Positions 50,101 through 60,186 of a DNA stretch of 64,000 nt are shown here, one piece after another (the first letter of the stretch is position 1; each line of letters starts with the position of its first letter). A program made the translations under genes and the position numbers. Below the pieces are notes generated by a model. That model was not told where the DNA came from. It saw only the letters and a list, made by a program, of their open reading frames with translations, and searched no databases. The stretch comes from Protonemura montana (Eukaryota > Arthropoda > Insecta > Plecoptera > Nemouridae): assembly GCA_947568835.1 (NCBI GenBank), contig OX387608.1, positions 5,804,001-5,868,000 on the forward strand, given 5' to 3'.

Positions 50101-53100
50101 CCTTGCTTTTTAATCTTTCAACAGAATGGATTTATGAATGAATTCTGTTGTTTGCGTTGTACCGTCCTTCGGAAGGGACGTCAAGCCGATGGTCCCCTTG
50201 GTGCTCTTCGACATGAGTAGGCTGCATGCCGGTACCGGGTTTCCTCTCCTCTTTGCTAGGCTAGATTAGGTTCATTATTATTATTATTATTATTATTATT
50301 TGTGGTGTTTAACGACGCACTGTTTTGACATCTGGCCATGCGGCACTGGTCTAATGGCGTCGGTGAATGAGTGGATGATGATGAGGATGATGATGAACCT
50401 AACCTAGCCTAGAAGAGAGGAGGGGAAACCCGGCGCCGGCACGTAGCCTACTCCTGTCGAAAAGCACCAAGGGGACCACCGGCTTCACGTCCCTTCCGAA
50501 GGACGGTACAACTCGAACAACAGGATTCCTCCACAAATCCATGCTGTCGAGAGGTTGATAAGCAAGGCGAGTGAAGTTGCTGTACTAACTTTCATCCCTC
50601 CAACCTCTCTCCCGAACAGAACTGGTCATGTGTATAATGGTCACCCATTCAATACCTGACTCAGCGCAGTGTTGCTTAACTTCGGTGATCTAACGAGAAC
50701 CGGTGTTTCCAACACGCCAAACCGTTCGGTTTAGGTTCATCATCACCACCTACTAATACACTGGCGCCATTAGACTAGTGCGACATGGCTCGTTTTCAAA
50801 ACGGTGTGTAGTTAAACTCCACTAATAAATATAAAAATCATTTTCATCAAGAAATTTGATTTCGGCCCAGAAAAATGAAGAATCAAAGCGAGGAAACTAG
50901 TTAAAGGTCTTACAATGCCCTGTTGTTTCAGCGAAAGTCGAGCTGCCCCTTTGGTGGCAGTTGGCGGACTGCGTTACGAGTTCCAGAGTCAGATGGTCCT
51001 GTACAAACGTCCCCCTGGTGGCACAGGGTTCACACAGAGGATGTCGGCAGACAGCTCCGTTCAGTTGGGAGAAGAAATCCAGCTGCGATGCGACATCCGG
51101 TCGGGAGACGGTACGATTCACTTTGGCAGTATATGGTATATTGGTCAGAACTGGATAAAAACAATCAAAATTTTGGTTAAAGGTTTAATTCGTCATACCT
51201 AGATAGAAATACTTCAAGTTGTGTACTCCATTTTGATAATTTCTTTTTGGTTATGTTTCTATTTTGTTTTAAATTTACAAATATTTCTCAGAGCCAGAAA
51301 AGTCTTTCCGCGAAATGTTGTGTGAAATTAAAGATTTCAATTTAGTTTTCAGTTTTATTGAAATAACCTGGAGTTCAATATTAAAAAATTGCAAATGTTA
51401 AATGTGTATGAAATACCAAATATAATGACAGTCGTACACCTGTGAGCATTGAGGTATGCAATTAGCACGCTTTCATGAAAGTAGAGTCACATAACATTCA
51501 GGCGTGGCCAGCAGTTGTTGCGCATATGTAGCCCATAGACCATTGCATCACTGCGTGTTACATACCTCCATATCAAAGTGCTAATTGCCAAGGTGTTTAT
51601 AATTATGTTCTTACTGCAGGTTGGCAATACTCCCGTTTGGGAGACGTGACAATTCACAGATCAAGTCTGGACGGACATACGACCGATGATTCCGTTGTTC
51701 TTGTCAACCCAGACGGGTGTAGGAATCCTCTTATGAAGGTACACCCCTAAAAGATCACTGTTGAACAACATTGTATCTTGGATGTATTCATTTTCATATC
51801 TTTTCTCTTATTATTTTGTTTAAAAACTTATAAATAGACCTAGAATTTCAATGTGTTTACCGTTTTTATGTAACGGAAGTCGACCTTGAAGTGAATCACG
51901 TAATTTGAAAAACACACAACTGTCTCAACACATAATTGCTAGTCATAAAATAAATAATTCATTTTTGCCATAAGGGCATTCCAACTAGCCCAACTGACTC
52001 TGTTTGACCTTGACTTGTAGAGCGTTTGCCCGCATCACCCTCAAAGGGACAAGTTAAACCCCTTGTCGACGAGTGTCAACTGGAGGGTGTTCACATTCCA
52101 AGACATGAGAGAAGGGGAGGAGATCGTGGTCTCTGCTCATCTGCTTGGGTGCTTGGAAAATGGCGACTGCAATCCGGTAGGTTCTTTTTTTTGGAAAGCA
52201 TCCGCAATCCCAGTTTTTCCATTTCCCTTACTACTTAAAAAAAACTTCCCTTCAGAATCAAACTGCGTGCGATCGCTTCTGTTTGAGAGTGGATTCGAAC
52301 TGGAGGAGAGCAATTTTCGAAAGTAGTTCGATTGTGATCAATGTGACCTTTAGTGAAATTATTCAGCTTTGTAAATTGTAACCTATACCCTAAGAGCCTT
52401 TACGTCAACCATAAAAACAGAAAAGTGTTACAGGCCGGAATGTTTGTGGTTATTTGAAAACCACTCTGGGGAAGGGAAGAATACGAGAGGTTTAGTTATG
52501 ATGATGCATCATTTCAAGTATCGACCTTCTCAAATGATAGGTTGTATTTTTCTGGACTCTCAGAGAGACCAAGCATAGTACCCATTAGTGTCATAGCCTT
52601 GCCTAAAGTTCTAGGGATATGAATCATACCATGTTTTGAGCAGTACATAGTCTAGCAAAAACCCAGACCTTTACATTTTAAATCCTTCCTCACGTATTTG
52701 ACTAAAAACAAGAATTATCAGGACTTTTCTATTACAAGACAAGTCAGTTTCGGCCATCTCAAAAATCGATGCCAAAAACGATGTCCCCGTTTGAGGATCA
52801 ATTTTTTGAGAGGATATTAGTTTTTCTAATAATAAAATACCCCGCACACTGCAAGCGTTTGCAACTTAAATCAAATTTCACAAAGTCTGTATCGAATTTA
52901 AACCAACTGCAGTTAAACACGGTTACAATTGCACGGTCAACCGCTGTCATTTCACACTAGATTCTCTCCGATTTTGCAATCCAATTTATTAAACTTGTTG
53001 ACTACATCTTTACGAGTGTCTCGGCCGGTATAACATTAAAGTCGTCCTCGCGAGGTGTGATAATCGTTGAGTTGTGCCAATTCACTTTCAGGATCTGTGC

Positions 53101-54247
53101 GTGGAGCAGTCGCATTCGAAGCGTGCGAAACGCGGCTCGGGGGTCGGCAATAGAACTGCTGACTGGCGGGCCGATCTTTCTTTCAGGGTCGTGGTGCCTA
53201 CACGTAAAGTATTTGATACACAGAAAGCCGAGCATGCTCTGAAATGTGGTTGGTTCTTATGGTTTTTTGACTCATGTCTACTTTAGTGAATATTACTCAT
53301 GAATTGGTTCTTTTCTTTTTGATTTTATTGATCTGTTGTGTTTAACGACGCACTGTTTTGACAACTGGCCTTGCGGGACTTGGTCTAATGGCGTTGGTGA
53401 AAAAAAGGGTGATGATTAGGGTGATGGTGGATCTAACCTAGCCTAAAAGGGAGGAGGGGAAACATGGTGTCGGCACTTAGCCTAACCCTGTCTAAGAGCA
53501 CCTAGTGGACCACCAGTCTTTCCTTCCGAAGGACGGTACAACGCGAACAACAGGATTCCTCCACAAATCCATGCTGCCAAGAGATTGATGAGGCGAGAAA
53601 AGTTGTGCAACTTTCGTCCCTTTAAACAGGTCAGAACTGGTCATGTTTATAATGGTCACCCATTCAATACCTTCTTCTAGCGCAGTGTTGCTTAACTTCG
53701 GTGGTCCCACGGCTACCGTTGTTTTCAACACGCCAATCAATCAAATGTAAAAAAAAAAATACCTAAGCTTTCTTCATCCGGTTTCCCAATCTTTCTTTGG
53801 TTTCCATGACTTCGAAGCAGTTACATATTATTTGCGTTTCTAGTAAACCGACATTTTTACAAGGTGCTACACCAATATTTGTTATTCGAATATAAAACTT
53901 GTCCTTTGTGTCTGTGGTCTGTGGTCACACTAACATGATGATGCATATAATTTATGTGATATCAGGGGCATTCTTCAAGTTATTTAACTGAAAATTGGTC
54001 TGCTCTTGCTGTGTCGCCATTCCGTTTTCTTTTTTATCAATTTAGTTATTTTTTAATTCCAGTTGGCCAGGTGACAAGAGAGAGACATCGTGGTGACAGT
54101 TGGATGTTGCCGGTGTTTACCGCTCTGCTCTGTCTAGCGCTGCTCGCAGTTTTTCTCATCTCGCTTTTCATAGTAAAGACGTTCTGCAAGACACAAAAGA
54201 AGAGCGAGGAGTCCTCGCAGTACCTCAACATCACGAGCCCTTACTGA
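47149..54247 (+). CDS. ZP-domain transmembrane protein with proline-rich N-terminus, seven exons
   Basis: Exons: 47149-48057, 49063-49205, 50932-51110, 51620-51738, 52021-52176, 53092-53203 and 54063-54247, all in phase, 600 residues. A signal peptide (VCFLVLASIVCCVFVLV) is followed by about 270 proline- and threonine-rich residues with a VPLVPLVPLVP run, then the ZP module from DDCGVQQC (about 293) through LCVVMRFP, EIQLRCDIRSGD, LVNPDGCRNPLM and GCLENGDCNPDLC (to 505). A furin-like KRAKR (512-516), a membrane helix (about 555-577) and a tyrosine-containing tail follow. This is the standard design of secreted or shed matrix ZP proteins of the arthropod apical surface. It lies head to head with the other ZP gene, 7.1 kb away; the two share architecture but little obvious sequence outside the module. 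The orthologue name is not certain. Confidence 0.88.
49560..49700 (+). pseudogene. Possible decayed non-LTR reverse-transcriptase fragment
   Basis: Reading with frame changes, the peptides ETESFKYLAI and, in another frame, NIDWKEVDEN resemble the conserved FKYLG..ID..L.W motif seen near the end of reverse transcriptases of LINE elements. Stops and frameshifts are present. The stretch is short and the assignment weak. It lies in an intron of the second ZP gene. Confidence 0.3.
50098..50300 (+). mobile_element. 5S-rRNA-derived SINE, older copy split by an insertion (left part)
   Basis: Body blocks (accgtccttcggaagggacg, gtgctcttcgacatgagtag, ctaggctagattaggttca) run into an ATT microsatellite. 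The family's next segment resumes at about 50729, after another SINE in the opposite orientation, so this copy was interrupted. Confidence 0.8.
50301..50728 (-). mobile_element. 5S-rRNA-derived SINE, nearly full length
   Basis: On the minus strand it starts with a 5S rRNA-like head: GAAACACCGGTTCTCGTTAG, ATCACCGAAGTTAAGCAACA and GTATTGAATGGGTGACCATT, which cover the box A and box C parts of the 5S internal promoter. A body of about 330 bp follows, ending with TTTTGACATCTGGCC-type tail reading AAAACAGTGCGTCGTTAAAC. It encodes no protein. It sits inside an older copy of the same family. Confidence 0.9.
50729..50822 (+). mobile_element. 5S-rRNA-derived SINE, right part of the split older copy
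   Basis: It continues the copy at 50098-50300: ggttcatcatcaccacctac, ttagactagtgcgacatgg, then aaaacggtgtgtagttaaac. The order and orientation match the 3' third of the family. Confidence 0.7.
52753..52885 (+). mobile_element. tRNA-derived SINE family B, 3' part
   Basis: It contains ctcaaaaatcgatgccaaaa in one orientation and caattttttgagaggatatt, then ataataaaataccccgcaca and aagcgtttgcaacttaaatc, the family's 3' end. The tRNA-like head is missing. It lies in an intron of the second ZP gene. Confidence 0.6.
53335..53738 (-). mobile_element. 5S-rRNA-derived SINE, nearly full length, diverged
   Basis: The same order as at 50301-50728 on the minus strand, from the 5S-like head (gaccaccgaagttaagcaac in the family position) to the tail aaaacagtgcgtcgttaaac, with several small deletions. 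It lies between exons 6 and 7 of the second ZP gene. Confidence 0.85.
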
Positions 54248-57200
54248 AGCGACATTTGTTGATATCGAATGCACCGATTTGATATTTTGTTAAGTTTATC
54301 TTGTCTTTTATGTGGGTTTTAAATAAGTGAAAACGAATCAAAAGTAGAAAAATATTAAATGAATTGATAAAATAAAGCTGATGCAAGATTTTATGTGCAA
54401 ATATGCAAATTTAATTTTATAATTGGGTTCATTAGGTTTAGTACATGTGTATAGTTGGCTTGGGTTTAGTATATACCCAGTGATTGAATGTCATTAGCTA
54501 AACTCCATGTTTTGTATTTGCTAGTAGCTCTTTGACTTCGGTTGCTGGTAAAATGAACTAATTTTTATTACCTAACCTGCTTATCAACGTCGACATCAGT
54601 GATGGATGGATGTTTGTAGCGTATGGATGCGTTACAAAAATGTGCACCACTCTCATGGTTCTGGAGGATAATTTCGCCACTGTGTTGCTACGAGCTACCC
54701 CAAGGCCCTCATGTCCTGATTTGATGAAATATCGAGGTAGGTAACTGACAAATTCTTTTGTATCCGACATGGTTTAGAATTGTGATAACATATTGTCGGG
54801 TACACGCGACTCTTTTATGATGTATGTGTGTGTGTAACTGGATAGGGGCACAGTATAATTACACTGTGAATTACACAATATGAACATAATAGCCACCTAT
54901 TTTCTACACTAAAATACAGAAAAAATAACGATAAAATAATAACTAATGCCGACCAAACCTTGACCATTGAATCTAAAGAACAATAAACAAATTTCGGCTA
55001 TAAAGATTGCAAATAATTGACTCAAATCTCTCTGTTCTTGTCGAGTTGATTCATCGCTCACAAATTACGGTAGCAAACAATAATATTACCAAAATATTAC
55101 GACATATCTATCAAATAAACCCTGCACTTTGTCGGTAATCTACTAAAAGTACCTCTCGGTCTCATTGACTTCGGTCTGAATGACCTTCCTATGCGTTGTG
55201 TGGTAAGGAGCAGATTCGCATGCTCGGGTATAGGAAAGTGATGTCGAGGTTTTATGCCAATGCTAGTCAGTAACAGAGTTAGTCGCATCTTACTCTTCGT
55301 GGCGACTGGGTCATTTTTCACATACAGTGAAGGAAAAAGGCCGGATCACGCGAGCTTTGAAATGACAAAAACTTGACTGGTTAAAACTTTGTGATATACT
55401 GAAAAAGTGTGATTGTGATTTTAGTGGACTGACGTCTCAAGGATAATTTATTAAATACAAGTAAGTGACACTTGAAAGTGATTTTTATTTGTGTAGCTAT
55501 GGTACTTAGGATTTTGGGACATTTTGAGGACTCAAAGATAGCCAAACAAATAGCCAAAGAAATGCCAAACATCTGAACAGTTGAAGAATACATACAATGT
55601 ATGTCAATTCAATGATCCTGCAATAAATCACCTTATTTTCAAACTCCTATTTATTTCGTTCGAATATTTTTGGAATAAGTGCAAAATAATTTCGTCTGAT
55701 TTAAGATAAATGTAACTTAAAGTAATTTGAAGCATCTTCCAGGATTTCCGGTCTGTTCCGACTTCTTTATGAATTCATTGTTAAATAATTATTGATACAT
55801 TATCTTTTCGATAATGTTAACGTTGTTTACATTCTGTTGAAACTTAAAGGGTAGCTCGGAAATATTTTACCTGCAGGTAGTTTGATTGATAGGCAATCAC
55901 TGACAAAGGTACCCTTAAAAAATGTGACCGCTAAAAATATTGTTAACCACTAGTGATCTATTTGATTGGGTTGTTCGAAAATAACTGTACCAATTTTAAA
56001 CGTATTTTCTGAATATTCTGATAGACGTCATAATTTCGTTTTTTTTTTGCCACTATCACATCCACCGTTTGACAAATTGCCTCACGCGGCGTCTAGCACC
56101 TACTGAGCGAGACGAGAAAGTTATGACAGGTAGGTATGTAGTGACACTGGCATTTAGCAGAAATATAGTGGTAGTGCTAATAGTCACACAATAGTTTCTG
56201 CGAAATCACTATGAACAGCTTCCATTTCATCTGTCAACAACTCAAAACACCTCGCTCTCAATTCGAAAAAAAAACCCAAACAAATCTAACTCAATACTCT
56301 CAATTTCTCCCACTCAAAATTCAAATGTCATCTACAAAAATTGCATATGCACCTTCATATGCAATTACCACTGGCGACAAAAAGTTGATTCCAATGCACT
56401 GCTCCGGTAAACCAAACACAAAACAGTGCACTCTTCAATCTGTGTTAGTGGGACATACCATCATATGAAGATTAGAATATATTAGCTCTCTCCTATAAGC
56501 AGTATGCAAGGTGCCACAGACGAGAGCAAAAGTGACTCTTAGACTGCCACAAGAAGTTTCGACAAATTTTTGCTGAAATATTGATGACCTCATCATGCCA
56601 TGGTCAGGTTTATCCAACGCCTCCTACGTGATGCTGGATGCAATTTGATTTCAATCCAGGATATGCAATTCCGTGTTGACTCACTTTTTAAACGCTTTCT
56701 TTGCTGATTTGTGTAGCGACACTAGTGTGGCCTGCTAACTCGTTGGATGATAAAATCGTTATTATTAGAAGTTTTGATCAATTCACGCCTTGCCCTGTAA
56801 CTTTAGAAAGGGGATATCTAAAAGGATATGGTAATCGCCCTATTTAACTTCGAATAGAGGGTCCGGTTAGCAAACCAAGAATTTGTTAGCGCTATTGCTG
56901 AACTTTTTCTGCGTATAAAAGCTGTTTCTGAGTAACTGACGAAAATGGATGATGCTACTAGGTGGAGTCACCGTTGTTTCGAAACTTAAATTTGTTATTT
57001 CTCGCAGATAACTCAAATTTGAGACTGGTTTCGCTTAATGAATATTTATTAATGCTAACCTCAACGATTGATAAACGTGTATCGATATTTTGAGTTGTAA
57101 TTATTTAATTTTAGAGGCTTTTAAACAACAACGGCCGCAAGCGTCATCGGGTAGCACCTACCGTTACCAGGTATTACCGTCTAGTTGAATTTACCAATGG

Positions 57201-59510
57201 ACTTGCCCTATTAATCTAAGGTTACAGGAGGAGTAATGCATATTCTCGAGACAACCCTTGTTGAGTTTTATTCTCGGATTGCAATAAAAATAACCTAAAA
57301 GTCAACCATTTCCTCGTTTGAACAATAAAATAAAATACAGATATTTCTGTAACATAATCTGAATATGGTGTTATTAGGCGTAACGCGAAAGTTATTTTGT
57401 GAAATTTGAGATAATTTTTGCAATATCTTTCGGTAAAAAATGTTTGCGAAACTTTTTGAACAAACAAAACGAGGCATTTTCGTCGCACATAAAATCCATT
57501 ACGAGCGTTTAGTGTCCTCTCTGTTGTTGGCATTTGGGATTCTAAAGAATCTGCAGCATAGAAGGACGATCGTTTTATCCCTTCCACTTGTTAACCACAC
57601 AGTCTTTTCTATCAATTCGCACGATGACTTTTAGGAAAAAAATAACAGACAAGGTCACCGTTGAACTGGTTTTCACCTCAGAGTTTGAATATTATTTACT
57701 TAAACACCGTTTGTTCTTCTCTGAGGGCCATAAAGATGGTAATTTCTTTACATTCAACTAACTTGACCGCGAATTTCAATTCGCCTCTTCAAGCGTTTCG
57801 AGAGCGCACGTTTAAAATCTCAATTTGTCGCACTTTCCTGCATCCAAGACGAAGACGGTCTTCGAGTCCTCAATTCTCGTATCCGCGACGTGAATTCTAC
57901 GTGCAGCCTCCTTGATAGAGGACCAGATCTCGCCGGAGGAGAAAGTGATCTCGCGGTTTCGGTACCATTATTAGGTATGACCGCGTCGGGCTCAGGTCCT
58001 CTACCCATGTGTGCCGACTCAGAAAGGAAGCGACTCGATCTTATGCAACGATCGCGACTATCAAGCTGCCTCAGGAATGCGGTATTTCGTTTTTGACCTA
58101 TGGCAATAGAGTCACGTAACGTTAATATTATTTTTATTAAGGAAAAATAGGCGGCATCAGATGTCAAGCTACGTTTCTTTTGTAAAATTATTTATTACTG
58201 AAGATGTTAAGACGTTTCCTAGTACGTTAAAACAAATGTCCCAAAGTGACGGTAATCGTATGTAATAATATACGTAATCGACAGTTGAAGATGCATCGTA
58301 GCTATCTCCAAGAAGACTTGATTCTAGTGAAGATGCTGTGTTTTTTTTTCGCCTTGTCTTCTGTTTCAAATGGTGAGGAATTTTTAGCATCTTTGTTACC
58401 TCACGCAGGTTCCAGTAATGTCCTTCGGTCTGCCAAGGTTGTCAATTAATTAAAAGAAATACCCATCAGTGTATTGAAAACGTTTCACTATTGACGCTCG
58501 TTCCGAACAATGACGTAATTATTTGAAATCACCTCGATTTTTGGCGGTTATTTTTTTTTTTAAATTGCGTCACTCCTGCGACAAACAAGTGAGTTTGTTA
58601 CTTTTGATACTTTGACGCCATTCTAAACCGCACTTTCGAGACAATGGACTTAAAGAAGCTGGTCATCTGCACAAGAAGAATAGTTAAATTGCAGCATGAT
58701 CTTTGCCTAACTGACTTTAATGATGATTACAACGAGTACGCGTAGCCTTGTTTGCAAAACGCGGCGGTGCGTAACGTTTTAAGTGGTTTCACATTGCAGC
58801 GTGCGTTTCCGAAATGGTACACGACGTAAACTTGAAACTTGAGAGTGTGAATAATTACAGTAGCAGCTCCCACGTGATCTGAATCAGTTGGGGCTACGAG
58901 GAAGGAAGGTGTGAATTTACCAGCTGTGGAGACCGGAACTAAACTGCAGTCGGATGCAAATCGAGGATGTGGTGTTTGGCGTACTTGAGAATATGTGCGC
59001 GAGTAATTACAGGGAATACCGTGATGTATGGAACGTTATTATTTGTGATATTTGCATTTACCACTACGTTGTATGGGTTTTTTGACTAACGAGAGAGAAA
59101 TAAGCAAGGATGTTTTGAATAATTTAATTTGTTTTGTGAGAAGCATTTTTGTGGAAATAATTAAATACTCTGCCAAAAGAGAGCGTTTGCACTTATTGAT
59201 GACCGATGCTAGCGGAGCTAAATCTTAAATGTCACTTACCCCAGACAAAAATCACTTGCGTGAGTGTCTGGTTTGTTTGTTTGTTCGCGCTCTAGCGGCC
59301 AAACGCCTGCTCCGATTTACACCAAATTTTCAGAACACATTTTTGTGTTTTCAACTTAGATTCCCTGCGTTTTTCAGAACAATCAGTCAAACAGTTTTTA
59401 AACTATTCAAAATTTACGAAAATTTTCAGATTTGGTATCTACTTCTTAGGTGTGTACGACCTAAAGCATTCGAATTGTTGTCACTTAACTGTGCAATATA
59501 TTTTTTTTAT
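54248..59510. other. Gene-free stretch between the second ZP gene and the protease gene
   Basis: No frame has a recognisable product. A frame at 58167-57820 (minus, 115 codons) coincides with a locally G+C-rich patch but has no family or splice support. A dispersed repeat lies at 57083-57190. An AATAAA at about 54370 (gataaaataaagc) could end the ZP transcript. Confidence 0.4.
57083..57190. repeat. Dispersed repeat, copy 2
   Basis: Related to 46007-46110 through cgatattttga, gccgcaagcgtcatcgg and ctaccgttaccagg blocks in the same order. Confidence 0.5.
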
Positions 59511-59941
59511 TTGTTGTGTTTAACGACGCACTGTTTTGACAACTGGCCATGCGGCACTGGTGTAATACGGCGTCGGTGAATGAGTGGATGATGATGAGGA
59601 AGATGATGAAACTAACCTAGCCTAGAAGGGAGGAGGGGAAACCCGGTGCCGGCACGTAGCCTACTCCTGTCGAATAGCACCAAGGGGACCACCGGCTTAA
59701 CGTACCTTCCGAAGGACGGCACAACTCGAACAGCAGGATTCCTTCACAAATCCATGCTGTCGAGAGGTTGAAAAGCGAGGCGAGTAAAGTTGCTGTACTA
59801 ACTTTCATTCCTCCAACCTCTCTCCCAAACAGAACTGGTCATGTGTATGATGGTCACCCATGCAATACCTGACTCAGCGCAGTGTTGCTTAACTGCGGTG
59901 ATCTAGCGAGAACAGGTGTTTCTAACACGCCAAACCATTCG
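59511..59941 (-). mobile_element. 5S-rRNA-derived SINE, nearly full length
   Basis: On the minus strand: a GTTAAGCAACACTGCGCTGA head with GGGTGACCATCATACACATG, then GTTCTGTTTGGGAGAGAGGT, CCGTCCTTCGGAAGGTACGT and the tail AAAACAGTGCGTCGTTAAAC. It is very close to the copy at 50301-50728, which suggests fairly recent activity. Confidence 0.9.
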
Positions 59942-60186
59942 GACTAAACTGTGCAAAGATGCGAAATACACTAAATTAATTAGTTTATAAGTTTTTGAGC
60001 ACGTACGTATTTTCTTTCTCTGTTTATTCTCAGATTTCCGTCGTCATTTTGTGAAATTTAGCTGATTTTCTTCAATATCGCTACGCTAATCTTTCAACGC
60101 AACTCAAATCGCGTTCACGAAGAACTAGCAACCAGAGTTCATTTGTTTGACACTTGTTTGACACTTGTTTACAGAGTGCCATAGAA

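Noticed and set aside
56211..56468. 85-codon plus frame
   Set aside because: Rich in Q, T and S with no recognised motif; ordinary AT-rich chance frame.
57820..58167. 115-codon minus frame in a G+C-rich patch
   Set aside because: Serine/arginine-rich low-complexity product, not recognised, with no splice or homologous support.
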